Origin: Lacrimispora sphenoides JCM 1415 | GTDB taxonomy: Bacteria; Bacillota; Clostridia; Lachnospirales; Lachnospiraceae | Assembly (NCBI RefSeq): GCF_900105615.1 | Contig: NZ_LT630003.1 | Location: 5,236,136 to 5,300,135 of the forward strand | Direction of reading: 5' to 3' | DNA: 64,000 nucleotides | Part shown: positions 1-8,009 of the stretch, one piece after another | How the letters are laid out: every line of letters starts with the position of its first letter | Numbering within the stretch: position 1 is the stretch's first letter | The notes under the pieces: model-generated | Database searches by the model: none | Seen by the model: only the letters and a program-made list of their open reading frames with translations | What the model was told of the DNA's origin: nothing | Program-made: the position numbers and the translations under genes

Positions 1-1
1 A

Positions 2-1084
2 GAATTATTAGGATATAAATATTGGGGTGGAGTAGTTGATCTCCAAGAAAAGTTAAATGCCTCAGGGCACGAGACCTATACCGCAACAGTAGGTCCGGTA
101 TCCAGTAACTGGGATAGAGCTTGTGAACTTTACGCTTATATAGTAGGTGGAACAGTAGATTATGGAGAAGCTCATGCAAAAGAATTTAAACATAATAGAT
201 ATGGAAGGACATTTCCAGGCTTATATAAAAATATAAGCAATGAAAATAAAATACATTTAATAGGTCATAGTATGGGCGGACAAACCATACGTACACTTAC
301 ACAGTTGTTAAGTGAAGGAAGCGAAGGGGAGATAAATTGCGGACAAGAAAATGTTTCACCATTGTTTGAAGGTGGAAAGCATTGGATCCATAGTGTTAGT
401 ACCATATCGACACCGAATGATGGTACAACTTTATCAGATCTAATGCCATCAAAAGATTTAATAAGTTATACATTTGGTGTATTAGGAACAATAACCGGTA
501 AAAACAACTTATTTAGCTCAACATATGATTTAAAATTAGATCAATGGGGATTAAAAAAGCAGGCTGGAGAATCTCAACGTGATTATATAAAAAAGGTTTT
601 AGAAAGCAATATCTGGAATAGTACAAAGGATATAGCAACTTATGATTTATCCACAGAAGGTGCACAAGAGCTTAATGCATGGGTAAAAGCTCAGTCAGAT
701 GTATATTATTTTTCCTGGACAACGCAGGCAACTACAGAATCGATACTTACAGGTCATTCTATAGCACAAATTGGCCCAATGAATCCTGTATTTTATCCAA
801 CAGCAAACTTAATGGGAAAATATACACGTAAACAAAAAGATCTTCCTATCATTGATAAAAAATGGTTCCCAAATGATGGGGTTGTAAATTGTATTAGCCA
901 AGATGGACCTAAGTTAGGGTCTAATGATGTTATTGAACAATACAATGGTGGTATAAAAATAGGACAATGGAATGCAATGCCAAGAATCATAAATACAGAT
1001 CATATGGACATAGTAGGTACATTTGGCAACGTTAAAGACTGGTATATGGATTATGCAAGATTTTTAAGTAATTTGTCAAGATAA
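2..1084 (+). CDS. Secreted lipase, family I.5 type (5' end outside window)
   Basis: The reading frame is open from base 2, so the gene begins before the window; about 360 residues are visible. It is a triacylglycerol lipase of the staphylococcal/Geobacillus (family I.5) type, an alpha/beta hydrolase normally secreted. Visible signatures: KYWGG near the start; VGPVSSNWDRACE and VGGTVDYG; nucleophile elbow GHSMGGQT (serine at about base 262); SPLFEGGKHW; KLDQWGLKKQ; NDGVVN carrying the likely catalytic Asp; and TDHMDIVG carrying the catalytic His. The Asp and His positions that bind structural zinc in Geobacillus L1-type lipases (D of NWDRA, two His of AHAKEFKH, D of KLDQW) are kept. The signal peptide would be upstream. 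It is followed by a terminator. Base composition is AT-rich like the rest of the tRNA-Arg island, which fits an acquired gene. Confidence 0.9.
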   Translation, partial: ELLGYKYWGGVVDLQEKLNASGHETYTATVGPVSSNWDRACELYAYIVGGTVDYGEAHAKEFKHNRYGRTFPGLYKNISNENKIHLIGHSMGGQTIRTLTQLLSEGSEGEINCGQENVSPLFEGGKHWIHSVSTISTPNDGTTLSDLMPSKDLISYTFGVLGTITGKNNLFSSTYDLKLDQWGLKKQAGESQRDYIKKVLESNIWNSTKDIATYDLSTEGAQELNAWVKAQSDVYYFSWTTQATTESILTGHSIAQIGPMNPVFYPTANLMGKYTRKQKDLPIIDKKWFPNDGVVNCISQDGPKLGSNDVIEQYNGGIKIGQWNAMPRIINTDHMDIVGTFGNVKDWYMDYARFLSNLSR

Positions 1085-1105
1085 ATAGATGAAATAATAA
1101 GGTAA

Positions 1106-1142
1106 AACTAGCTTATCAAATTTATGATGAGCTAGTTTTTTA
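1106..1142 (+). terminator. Rho-independent terminator of lipase gene
   Basis: A 13-bp stem (AACTAGCTTATCA pairing with TGATGAGCTAGTT, one G-T pair) with a short AT loop runs into a T-tract, 22 bases after the lipase stop codon. Confidence 0.85.
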
Positions 1143-1377
1143 TACTAAAAGAAACGGAGTTTTTTCTTTCCGGCAATCCCTGGCTTCTGTTATCAGTTGA
1201 ATAGCTAGGAAGTATCAAGTCAGCTAGTCATAGTACTAGGAATCACAGGAAGATTTGCCTGTTTGAAAATAAAATATTGAGGCTGGAAAACCGAGAATGT
1301 GGTTTATATACGATAAGTAATATGATAGAATGGTGGTATGTTATGGCGTATTTTGAGTTAGATAGAGGAGGGGATGG

Positions 1378-1829
1378 ATGAAGATTGAAAAGTGCACAAA
1401 AGAATCGTTCGTTGTAATTTGAAAAGAAGGTACTACAAATGACGGAAACGGATTTATCCAAAAGCTTTGGGCTGATGCAAATTCTCATTTTAATGAAATA
1501 GCTCATTTAGCGAAAAAGGATGACAAAGGGAATCTTTTGGGAAATTGAGGTGTAATGTCTGATTTTTCTCGCTCATATAATCCTTGGGATAACTTTTCAC
1601 AAGGATTATATCTTGCTGGTGTTGAGTGCTTGGATGATGCTGAAGCGCACACAGCTGGACTAAATGGGTGGTTCCCGGATACGAATATATTTATGTTGAA
1701 AATAAAAGTATCAATACTTTTCATGGCGTTATTAAATATTTAGAAGAAAACAATATTTCTCTTGCAGGTGCTGTGAATGATTTTAATTGTCCTGAAACAG
1801 GTAAAAATTATATGTTTTTTACTGTTTGA
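1378..1829 (+). pseudogene. GyrI-like / effector-binding-domain protein, decayed
   Basis: A strong ribosome binding site (GAGGAGGGG) precedes an ATG, and a GyrI-like small-molecule-binding domain can be read across the region only by jumping frames. Pieces in order: KIEKCTKESFVVI, then a TGA where Gly is expected, KEGTTNDGNGFIQKLW...HFNEIAHLAKKDDKGNLLG, a TGA near 1546 where Trp is expected, GVMSDFSRSYNPWDNFSQGLYLAGVECLDDAEA, a frame change near 1645-1655, WVVPGYEYIYVENKSINTFHGVIKYLEENNISLAGAVNDF and a normal stop after FFTV. The domain resembles stand-alone GyrI-like proteins or the C-terminal part of AraC-type regulators. Two nonsense changes plus a frameshift make it non-functional. The 1143-1377 stretch upstream holds no gene I can support. 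Confidence 0.75.
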
Positions 1830-1943
1830 AGATTGTATGCAGATAAGTAACCTTAATAAAAGATTGATTTCATGTAATAAACAAAAAAATATAAAGTGAC
1901 TTTATTATTCAGCTAATTATAAAAAATTTCAGGAGGTATTGAA

Positions 1944-2246
1944 ATGGAGATTCGTCCTCAGACGGTCATTAAAATGACAGTAGTAAAAAAGAATAATTAT
2001 TGCCCTATCTTTGAAGAAGGTGATGAAATAGTAATAAAGAAGCACTGCTTTGACGTAAGTTTCAACAAATTGGAAAAGTACTGCTATGCTACTTTGGCTG
2101 ATATTTTTCCTAAATGTAACAATTTGAGAAAGCAACCGGTAGGATCAAAGGATACCTTTACCTGTCGTGACAATGGAATTATAGAGATTGAATTAGAAAA
2201 ACTTGATGATGAGCCTTACGACTACGAAAGAAATGATTCAGAGTGA
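1944..2246 (+). CDS. TIGR04076-like small protein
   Basis: A 100-residue protein with a clear ribosome binding site (CAGGAGG) eight bases before the ATG. It resembles the TIGR04076 family of short anaerobe proteins of unknown function: a beta-strand start (VIKMTVVKKNNYCPIFEEGDEIVI), a central Cys-containing segment (KLEKYCYATLADIFPKC) and a Cys followed by an acidic C-terminal tail. Cysteines at about residues 23, 38, 51, 61 and 77 could bind metal, which is inference only. It stands alone between the decayed GyrI-like gene and a terminator-like hairpin. Confidence 0.7.
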   Translation: MEIRPQTVIKMTVVKKNNYCPIFEEGDEIVIKKHCFDVSFNKLEKYCYATLADIFPKCNNLRKQPVGSKDTFTCRDNGIIEIELEKLDDEPYDYERNDSE

Positions 2247-2323
2247 GATTACGGTAAAATAGAAAGTTGTTAATTTGTCGTTTTAAAGGGTTTTCTGGGG
2301 TAGTCGAATGGCAAAAGACACAA

Positions 2324-2361
2324 GGGCAGCAGCGGGGGAATTTATGCTACTACCCTTTTTG
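2324..2361 (+). terminator. Probable rho-independent terminator
   Basis: Stem GGGCAGCAGC against GCTACTACCC (two mismatches) with a 12-base loop is followed by TTTTTG. It lies downstream of the TIGR04076-like gene. The rest of 2247-2485 shows no supported gene; a 63-codon open frame at 2267-2458 has no family resemblance and no good ribosome binding site. Confidence 0.55.
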
Positions 2362-2485
2362 TCTTCTATTATTCGATACAGTTAAACCAGAAAATACATA
2401 TAAACAGTTAGTGATTACATGGAAAAGAAAAAACGCGAATAATGTGGTATATTGCTAACAATGGAAGAAGTTAGTTGAGATATAA

Positions 2486-2677
2486 AATAGGGAAGTTAAT
2501 TGTGACTATGTGTTAGACGACACTAACTTTCCGATATTAGCAGCGTTTTGCTTGCAATTAAATGCTGGTTTTATAGGTGAGTATAATTGTCTTTTTGAAT
2601 ACAAATCTGTTCAAGGAGAAGAGGCAATTATATATAATTTTTTTGTAGAAAGAGGTGATTCCAATGAATTAAATTAA
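2486..2677 (+). pseudogene. Gene remnant, possibly of an immunity protein
   Basis: An open frame of 63 residues without a start codon (it begins after TAA at 2483) reads NREVNCDYVLDDTNFPILAAFCLQ..., then FIGEYNCLFEYKSVQGEEAIIYNFFVERGDSNELN and stop. Composition (acidic, aromatic, low Lys) is protein-like and resembles the C-terminal end of small acidic immunity proteins; no family is recognised. It sits just before a toxin/immunity pair, so a remnant of an older pair is a reasonable guess. The stretch 2678-2829 has no gene but leads into the next ribosome binding site. Confidence 0.35.
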
Positions 2678-2829
2678 GTATGATTTATTTGAAAGTAAAA
2701 AAAAGTCTTTCAAAAAGGAGGGAACTTAAGGCAAATTAAATAAATTAGAAAAAATTTTTACTTATGAAGCTAAAATTAAAATAATATTGCAATTTCATCT
2801 AAAAAGAACTATAATTTGGAGGTAATAAT

Positions 2830-3474
2830 ATGAAAAAAAGAAACTACAAAAAATACATAGCCCTTTTACTTGCTAGCTTAATGACTATAAATTCAGGCAT
2901 TACAGCTTTTGCCCAAAATTATACTGCAAGTTCTGGTTTTCAGAGTGAATCTAAAACCTCTGGAAGCGTTATTATAATAAAAGATGGAGTTATAATTAAT
3001 GGTGTGTATTATACAAAAGGCGAATTTACAAATTTACTTAATCAGGCCATTGAAATAAGCGGTTCGAATAATGATATACAACCACGAATGGCGATTGCGG
3101 CAGGAGTATATTTTATTCCTGGAATTGGAGAGATTGCAATCGCTGCTACAGGGGCTATAGTCGTAGCTGGCGTAACGATAGCAGTAGGCTCATGGTTATA
3201 TAACACTATTACTGATTGGCTTAATGATTCTGAAGCTCGCACAATCGCCAAAATAAAAGGTAAAATTCCTGCAAGATTAAGAGATGATAATGGAGATGTA
3301 GACTTAGGAAAGTTTGATCAAAAGGTCAAAGGTACTGATAAATATAAGGAAAAAGGTGGCTGGACGATTGATAAAGATAATGCAGGACACGGGGGTAGGA
3401 AGTGGAAGCTAAACGATAAAAAGGGAAAGAGAGTTGCCTCATTAGGAGAAAATGGGGAGGTACTCGCGAATTGA
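2830..3474 (+). CDS. Secreted toxin-like protein with C-terminal basic toxin domain
   Basis: A 214-residue protein with a signal peptide (MKKRNYKKYIALLLASLMTI..., likely cut after ITAFA, about residue 28). A linker (30-85) is followed by a glycine/alanine-rich hydrophobic hairpin (about 88-125: AGVYFIPGIGEIAIAATGAI... and SWLYNTITDWL) and a basic hydrophilic C-terminal domain (about 130-214) with KIPARLRDDNGDVDLGKFD, WTIDKDNAGHGGRKWKL and KRVASLGENGEVL. The final domain is of the kind found at the C-terminus of polymorphic toxins, with His-Gly-Gly and Trp-Lys motifs suggesting a small nuclease; I cannot assign the exact family. Ribosome binding site GGAGGT is good. The next gene follows after 15 bases and is the probable immunity gene. 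Short full-length size, with no repeats or export stalk, is unusual for polymorphic toxins. Confidence 0.65.
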   Translation: MKKRNYKKYIALLLASLMTINSGITAFAQNYTASSGFQSESKTSGSVIIIKDGVIINGVYYTKGEFTNLLNQAIEISGSNNDIQPRMAIAAGVYFIPGIGEIAIAATGAIVVAGVTIAVGSWLYNTITDWLNDSEARTIAKIKGKIPARLRDDNGDVDLGKFDQKVKGTDKYKEKGGWTIDKDNAGHGGRKWKLNDKKGKRVASLGENGEVLAN

Positions 3475-3489
3475 TGAGGTTTAAATTTT

Positions 3490-3978
3490 ATGTATGAAAC
3501 AATAGAACAATTTCAAAAATCAGATGATTATTACTATGTAGATTTCATCCCATATGAAACATCTGACGTGCGTTTTCTCGAATTGGAGGAATATTTTGAG
3601 AGCACTTATCTTCCTTCATTTGCAGAAAAGATATCACGTATTGCTTTGAAGATGATTTATTTCTATCCTAGCGAGATTTATTTAACTGAATCCCCAATAC
3701 CTGTTAAGATGGAGCATGAGATTTCATTTGATGTGAATATCCGAAACAGTTCTCCAGATAAATTAGCATATATTATAAAGAGGATTGTATCAAACGACTT
3801 TTCTTCGGTACAGATACTCTTTTCAGAACCTCAATTTCTTATGAGTATTAATGGTGGATTTTCGGTTACTATTTATAAACCAACTGATGAAGTGATTCAA
3901 ATATTACAGCAATTGATTGCACAAGAGGGACTATTTTTGAAATATAAGAAGCCTCCCGACGTAAAATTGCTAACGTAA
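3490..3978 (+). CDS. Probable immunity protein for the upstream toxin
   Basis: A 162-residue soluble protein without signal peptide, starting 15 bases after the toxin gene. The N-terminal half is acidic and aromatic (DDYYYVDFIPYETSDVRFLELEEYFE), the middle has EHEISFDVNIRNSS and the end is basic (KYKKPPDVKLLT). I recognise no family. The role is inferred from position: a small acidic cytoplasmic protein directly after a secreted toxin is the usual layout for toxin-immunity pairs. The ribosome binding site is weak (GATGAGG), which fits translational coupling to the upstream gene. Confidence 0.55.
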   Translation: MYETIEQFQKSDDYYYVDFIPYETSDVRFLELEEYFESTYLPSFAEKISRIALKMIYFYPSEIYLTESPIPVKMEHEISFDVNIRNSSPDKLAYIIKRIVSNDFSSVQILFSEPQFLMSINGGFSVTIYKPTDEVIQILQQLIAQEGLFLKYKKPPDVKLLT

Positions 3979-4014
3979 TATAATATTTAGCGAGGATTAT
4001 AGATCGACCCATAG

Positions 4015-4191
4015 GGCTTATGCCTTTTTGTCAAAGATGAAAAGCTACTTATAGGCAATCTTTTCAGACAGAATCGGTGTAAAGATAGGGCATGTATGTA
4101 CTTTATCGCCGATTGGATAAGAGCGGGCGGTGTTTCGGGCAGATGGAATATATTTGAATGGAAAGAAAATTACAAATTAGTGAGTGATTAA
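4015..4191 (+). other. Short open frame of unknown status in island gap
   Basis: Between the immunity gene and the excisionase-like gene (3979-4268) one frame is open for 58 codons, ending in MYFIADWIRAGG...WKENYKLVSD. An ATG at 4096 would give only 31 residues. No family is recognised; it may be a remnant of a larger gene. A small hairpin (GGCTTATGCC followed by five T) sits at 4016-4030. Confidence 0.25.
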
Positions 4192-4193
4192 GG

Positions 4194-4220
4194 GGGCGAG
4201 GGTGATACTTCGCTCTTTTT
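4194..4220 (+). terminator. Probable terminator before xis-like gene
   Basis: GGGCGA pairs with TCGCTC across a 10-base loop and is followed by TTTTT. Confidence 0.6.
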
Positions 4221-4268
4221 GTATGTTGAAATATGAAAATGAAAGGTAGGAGATAGGTTATAGAAAAA

Positions 4269-4445
4269 ATGTATTACAACAAAGCTGATCTACAGGAAAT
4301 TTTTGGCTTTGGAAGGGATAAGATGAAAAAGTTTTTAGACAAAGGAATTCTGCCAACGGTACAAGTAAACAAGGATTACATGATTACAAAAGAAGCTCTT
4401 GATGATTGGTTCAAGAAAAATTCTGGAAAAGCTATTAAAATCTGA
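4269..4445 (+). CDS. Excisionase-like small DNA-binding protein
   Basis: A 58-residue protein, MYYNKADLQEIFGFGRDKMK then KFLDKGILPTVQVNKDYMITKEALDDWFKKNSGKAIKI. The pattern (short helix-turn-helix, a glycine/proline wing with a Tyr-Met strand, then EALDDWF) is that of MerR/excisionase-type HTH proteins encoded next to tyrosine integrases. Its position 73 bases before the integrase start supports the role of directing excision. A purine-rich site (GTAGGAGATAGG) lies upstream, slightly far from the ATG. Confidence 0.65.
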   Translation: MYYNKADLQEIFGFGRDKMKKFLDKGILPTVQVNKDYMITKEALDDWFKKNSGKAIKI

Positions 4446-4518
4446 CTTATTTTGATAATATATGAGCATGGTCAAATTAATTGCCTATGCTCTATTATTT
4501 TGGAAAGGATTCGACATA

Positions 4519-5703
4519 ATGAGCGATATGCAAACAAATAGAAGAGATAAAGGTGAAGGTTCAACAAGATTAAGAAAGGATGGACGATATGAATACCGCT
4601 ATGTAGCAGGAAAAAAATCAGAAGGAAAGGCACTATACAAGTCTTTTACTGCTAAAACGGAAAGAGAACTTAAACGAAAAATTAAGGAATATAATGAGGA
4701 CAGGACTAAATATACTGTAAAAGCAGAATCCACAAGTTTTCGTGACTATGCTGAATTTTGGATGAGAACAGTAAAATACCCTATATTAAAGCCAGTATCA
4801 TATGACCGTCTTGAGCAGACAAACAATACAGTTTGTAATTACATAGGTTGTATTCAACTTGGAAGTGTGTCCACAGAGGATATTCAGGCCATGATAAATG
4901 ATTTATCATCTAAAAAGGCGTATTCTACTGTTAAGAAGCATTATGAATTTTTAAAAGGGATATTCCAGTATGCTTATAGCTCTCAGAAGATAACGTTTAA
5001 TCCCTGTCCTGCTGTGCAATTACCGATTGAGCGTAACATGAAAATAAAAACTAAAAAGACTGAAATTCTTCCAGAAAACATAACTGACAAAATGTATGAG
5101 TTTAATAATACATTACGGGAAAGTAATAATCAATTCTTTAAGCATATGCCTGTCCTGCTGTTGATTTTAAACACTGGAATGAGAATTGTTGAAACTTTAG
5201 CTTTGGAGTGGAAGGATATTGATTTTACAAGGAGGACTTTAAGGGTAAATAAAACTTTGACCAAAGCGAAAGAACGGGACAAAAGTGGTTCTGTTGTGGG
5301 AAAGCAGAAAAAGACCTTTAGTGATATTACGAAAACGGAATCTGGAAATCGGTTAATACCTTTGAATGATATGGCGGTTTCTCTACTGATGCAGATACAG
5401 GATTATAATAGAAGAAAGAAGATTAAAACGGATTATGTTGCAAGTACTGCTGATGGAGGCTATGTTTCTGAACGGAAAATATTGAGGACGTTTAAAAGTG
5501 TTCTTGGGGTAGTAGGGGCGGAGGATTACACAATCCATGCACTTAGACATACATTTGCTTCCAGACTGTTAAAAGCAGGAACTGAGATAAGTGTTGTAAG
5601 CAAACTCTTAGGACACGCTGATATTAATACTACATACAGTACATATATCCACGTTTTGAATGATCAGATGACAGATGTAATGTCCAGTATCTCCAAGGTT
5701 TAG
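4519..5703 (+). CDS. Tyrosine integrase of the tRNA-Arg island
   Basis: A 394-residue phage/ICE-type site-specific recombinase. An N-terminal basic arm-binding region (RRDKGEGSTRLRKDGRYEYR, AP2/DUF3596-like) is followed by a SAM-like core-binding domain (about 75-175) and the catalytic domain. Catalytic residues visible: Arg in NTGMRIVETLALEW, His-x-x-Arg in HALRHTFASRL, His in LGHADINTT and the nucleophile Tyr in TTYSTYIHV. The start at 4519 is chosen because GGAAAGGA lies nine bases upstream; an earlier ATG at 4462 has no ribosome binding site and adds a non-homologous hydrophobic stretch overlapping an inverted repeat (GAGCATGG...CCTATGCTC). The gene ends 195 bases from the 3' end of tRNA-Arg, the expected attachment site. 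Confidence 0.92.
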   Translation: MSDMQTNRRDKGEGSTRLRKDGRYEYRYVAGKKSEGKALYKSFTAKTERELKRKIKEYNEDRTKYTVKAESTSFRDYAEFWMRTVKYPILKPVSYDRLEQTNNTVCNYIGCIQLGSVSTEDIQAMINDLSSKKAYSTVKKHYEFLKGIFQYAYSSQKITFNPCPAVQLPIERNMKIKTKKTEILPENITDKMYEFNNTLRESNNQFFKHMPVLLLILNTGMRIVETLALEWKDIDFTRRTLRVNKTLTKAKERDKSGSVVGKQKKTFSDITKTESGNRLIPLNDMAVSLLMQIQDYNRRKKIKTDYVASTADGGYVSERKILRTFKSVLGVVGAEDYTIHALRHTFASRLLKAGTEISVVSKLLGHADINTTYSTYIHVLNDQMTDVMSSISKV

Positions 5704-5715
5704 CGATGGAATTTT

Positions 5716-5760
5716 GCCCCATTATCTGACCCATTATGCGACCCATTATTGACCCATTAT
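5716..5760 (+). repeat. Four direct repeats (GACCCATTAT) after integrase
   Basis: Copies at 5716, 5728, 5740 and 5751 (the first reads GCCCCATTAT), spaced 12, 12 and 11 bases, i.e. about one helical turn apart. They lie between the integrase stop and tRNA-Arg, where arm-type integrase binding sites are expected. Confidence 0.75.
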
Positions 5761-5764
5761 CTTT

Positions 5765-5804
5765 CAGTAAAAACCAGTAGAAAACAGTAAAAACAAGTAA
5801 AAGT
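5765..5804 (+). repeat. Four tandem 10-bp repeats (CAGTAAAAAC-like)
   Basis: CAGTAAAAAC, CAGTAGAAAA, CAGTAAAAAC and AAGTAAAAGT follow each other with an exact 10-base period. Together with the preceding CCCATTAT set they make an attP-like array of helically phased sites. The remaining bases to the tRNA (5805-5898) are AT-rich without a gene. Confidence 0.7.
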
Positions 5805-5898
5805 CAGGAATTTGGGTAATTGGAGAAAAACTGATAAATACGAGAAAATCCTTATAAAATAAGGCTTATGAGAGGGTTAAAAATAAGTAAAAAAAGAA

Positions 5899-5970
5899 TG
5901 CATCTGATAGGAATCGAACCTACGCACGCGGCTCCGGAGGCCACTGCTCTATCCACTGAGCTACAGATGC
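5899..5970 (-). tRNA. tRNA-Arg (anticodon CCG)
   Basis: Read on the minus strand: acceptor GCATCTG pairs with CAGATGC; D arm GCTC/GAGC; anticodon stem GTGGC/GCCGC with loop CTCCGGA, giving anticodon CCG; T arm GTAGG, loop TTCGATT, CCTAT. The discriminator is A and CCA is not encoded. It decodes CGG. Its 3' end faces the integrase, making it the likely insertion target of the island. Confidence 0.95.
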
Positions 5971-5979
5971 ATCTTTTAT

Positions 5980-6008
5980 ATTCTACTATAGATTCTTTTA
6001 AAGCGCAA
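5980..6008 (-). promoter_or_regulatory. Promoter of tRNA-Arg
   Basis: On the minus strand TTGCGC, 17 bases, TAGAAT lies just upstream of the tRNA. Confidence 0.6.
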
Positions 6009-6017
6009 TAGTATTTG

Positions 6018-6046
6018 TTGATTTTTGTCTATTTTTTTGTTAGAAT
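6018..6046 (+). promoter_or_regulatory. Sigma-A-type promoter of the 6083 gene
   Basis: TTGATT, 17 bases, TAGAAT, followed by a GGAGG ribosome binding site and the ATG at 6083. It is divergent from, and nearly back to back with, the tRNA-Arg promoter. Confidence 0.65.
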
Positions 6047-6082
6047 AAAAAGGAGATTGATTCTCCAGGAGGTCAAGCCCAT

Positions 6083-6847
6083 ATGAAGGACTTAATTGAA
6101 AAATGGAAGAAGGTTTCCAAGGAAGAAATCAGACGGCTGCTGAAATTTTTGTTTTTTCCCTTGGCAGCGGTTATACTGATTTTTGCCGTTATTGTTTTGG
6201 ATAAGCCCGAACAGTCAGGAAATGATTCGGCTAATGAATCCACAGAAGCAGTGGATCCATCGGCAGGAGAGGCTGAGGGTACGCCATCAGAGTCAGCAAA
6301 GGAAATCACGCTGCAGGAAGAGGCCATACCGGCGATTCATGATTTGATGGAAGCTTACTTTAAAGCCAGGAAGACCTGTGATATAGAGGCTCTTTCAAAG
6401 GTATTTGGCAACACCTATTCTGAAGAGGCGATGAGAGAACAGGGAGCCAGAATGGAAGAGGAAGTGAAATTCTACCAGAGTTTTGAAAACCTGGTATGCT
6501 ATACGGCGACCGGATTGGACGAGGGCGATTACGTGGTATATGCCAGATTTGATATCAAATTCCGTCAGGCGGAAACTTTAGCGCCCAGCATGGTTGTATG
6601 TTACGTTAAAACAGCAGCAGATGGAAGCTATTATCTGGTTGCAGATACCAGCACAGAACAATCTGAATTTATGGAGAGAGCAAACCAGTCTGAGGCAGTG
6701 CAAAAGCAGGCAAAAGAGGTAAACGGCGGTCTTGAGAATGCTTTGAAGTCTGACGAAAATCTTCTGGCTGTCTATCACATTCTGATGGATGAGAAGGAAG
6801 AGCCGGAGGATACAACTGATTCGGGCAGCCAACCAAACAATACGTAA
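6083..6847 (+). CDS. Membrane-anchored protein with NTF2/SnoaL-like outer domain, function unknown
   Basis: A 254-residue protein: basic cytoplasmic start ([18 protein letters not shown]), one membrane segment (about 20-40, [18 protein letters not shown]), an acidic Ser/Glu-rich linker (45-80), then an outer domain (about 85-220) with [19 protein letters not shown], a pattern common in NTF2/SnoaL-fold domains, and beta segments such as [12 protein letters not shown] and YYLVADTST. The tail is acidic and low complexity. It sits directly before queA but is separated by a terminator, so it is probably its own unit. No enzymatic motif is visible. Confidence 0.7.
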   Translation: MKDLIEKWKKVSKEEIRRLLKFLFFPLAAVILIFAVIVLDKPEQSGNDSANESTEAVDPSAGEAEGTPSESAKEITLQEEAIPAIHDLMEAYFKARKTCDIEALSKVFGNTYSEEAMREQGARMEEEVKFYQSFENLVCYTATGLDEGDYVVYARFDIKFRQAETLAPSMVVCYVKTAADGSYYLVADTSTEQSEFMERANQSEAVQKQAKEVNGGLENALKSDENLLAVYHILMDEKEEPEDTTDSGSQPNNT

Positions 6848-6852
6848 AACAG

Positions 6853-6890
6853 ATGCTTCTCTGCGTGGCACCCTGCAGAGGAGCATTTTT
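6853..6890 (+). terminator. Terminator before queA
   Basis: ATGCTTCTCTGC pairs with GCAGAGGAGCAT across a ten-base loop and ends in TTTTT. Confidence 0.85.
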
Positions 6891-6911
6891 GGTAAAGGAG
6901 AAAGCAAGTTT

Positions 6912-7961
6912 ATGAACGTTAGGGACTTTTATTTTGATCTGCCGCAGGAGTTGATTGCCCAGGACCCTCTTGAGGACCGTTCTGCATCCAGGCTTCTGGT
7001 CTTAGATAAACACACGGGAGAGATTCAGCACAGGCACTTTAGGGATATCCTTTCCTTCTTGCGGAAAGGGGATTGTCTAGTCATTAATGATACCAAGGTC
7101 ATTCCGGCCAGATTGTTTGGAGTGAAAGAGGGAACAGAAGCTAAGATCGAAATCCTCTTATTAAAGAGAAGAGAGAATGACATTTGGGAAACCCTAGTAA
7201 AGCCGGGAAAAAAGGCAAAGGTTGGAACCGTGATCACCTTTGGAGAGGGCCTGTTAAAGGGAACTGTGATCGATGTGGTAGAAGAAGGAAACCGGTTGAT
7301 CCAGTTCTCCTATGAGGGGATTTTTGAAGAGATACTGGACCGTTTGGGACAGATGCCTCTGCCTCCTTATATTACTCACCAGTTAAAGGATAAAAACCGT
7401 TATCAGACGGTTTATGCAAAGCATGAGGGTTCAGCGGCGGCACCTACCGCAGGGCTGCACTTTACAAAAGAGCTGTTAGAGGAAATTGAGGATATGGGGG
7501 TGTCCATCGCCCATGTAACTCTTCACGTTGGGCTAGGAACCTTTCGTCCGGTGAAGGTAGATGAGATTGAAGCGCATCATATGCATTCTGAATTCTATAT
7601 TATAGAAGAAGAAGAGGCAAAGAAGGTCAATGAGGCAAAGCAAAATGGGGGCCGCATTGTCTGTGTGGGAACGACCAGCTGCCGTACGGTGGAGTCTGCT
7701 TCCACGGACGAGGGGATTTTAAAGGCAGGAAGCGGATGGACGGAAATCTTCATTTATCCCGGATACCGCTTTAAGATTCTGGATTGCCTGATTACGAATT
7801 TTCACTTGCCAGAATCTACGCTGGTAATGTTGGTATCCGCTCTTGCAGGGAGGGATCATGTGCTTCATGCCTATGAGGAAGCCATTAAAGAGCGTTACCG
7901 TTTCTTTAGTTTCGGGGACGCCATGCTTCTTACGGACCTTCTTTATGAAGGGGAGTCTTAA
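6912..7961 (+). CDS. queA: S-adenosylmethionine:tRNA ribosyltransferase-isomerase
   Basis: A 349-residue QueA, which transfers and isomerises the ribosyl part of SAM onto preQ1 in tRNA to make epoxyqueuosine. Family signatures: [19 protein letters not shown] at the start, [33 protein letters not shown] and [14 protein letters not shown] near the end; length is typical. The ATG at 6912 follows AAAGGAGAAAGC. The upstream terminator ends inside the leader, leaving little room for an own promoter. rex follows after 48 bases. tgt and other queuosine genes are not in the window. Confidence 0.97.
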   Translation: MNVRDFYFDLPQELIAQDPLEDRSASRLLVLDKHTGEIQHRHFRDILSFLRKGDCLVINDTKVIPARLFGVKEGTEAKIEILLLKRRENDIWETLVKPGKKAKVGTVITFGEGLLKGTVIDVVEEGNRLIQFSYEGIFEEILDRLGQMPLPPYITHQLKDKNRYQTVYAKHEGSAAAPTAGLHFTKELLEEIEDMGVSIAHVTLHVGLGTFRPVKVDEIEAHHMHSEFYIIEEEEAKKVNEAKQNGGRIVCVGTTSCRTVESASTDEGILKAGSGWTEIFIYPGYRFKILDCLITNFHLPESTLVMLVSALAGRDHVLHAYEEAIKERYRFFSFGDAMLLTDLLYEGES

Positions 7962-8009
7962 GGACTGGGATGCAAGAGTACTGATGTTAAGGGAGAATGG
8001 AGAAGGTGT

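Noticed and set aside
2267..2458. A 63-residue plus-strand open frame
   Set aside because: It overlaps a terminator-like hairpin, has no ribosome binding site and no protein-family resemblance.
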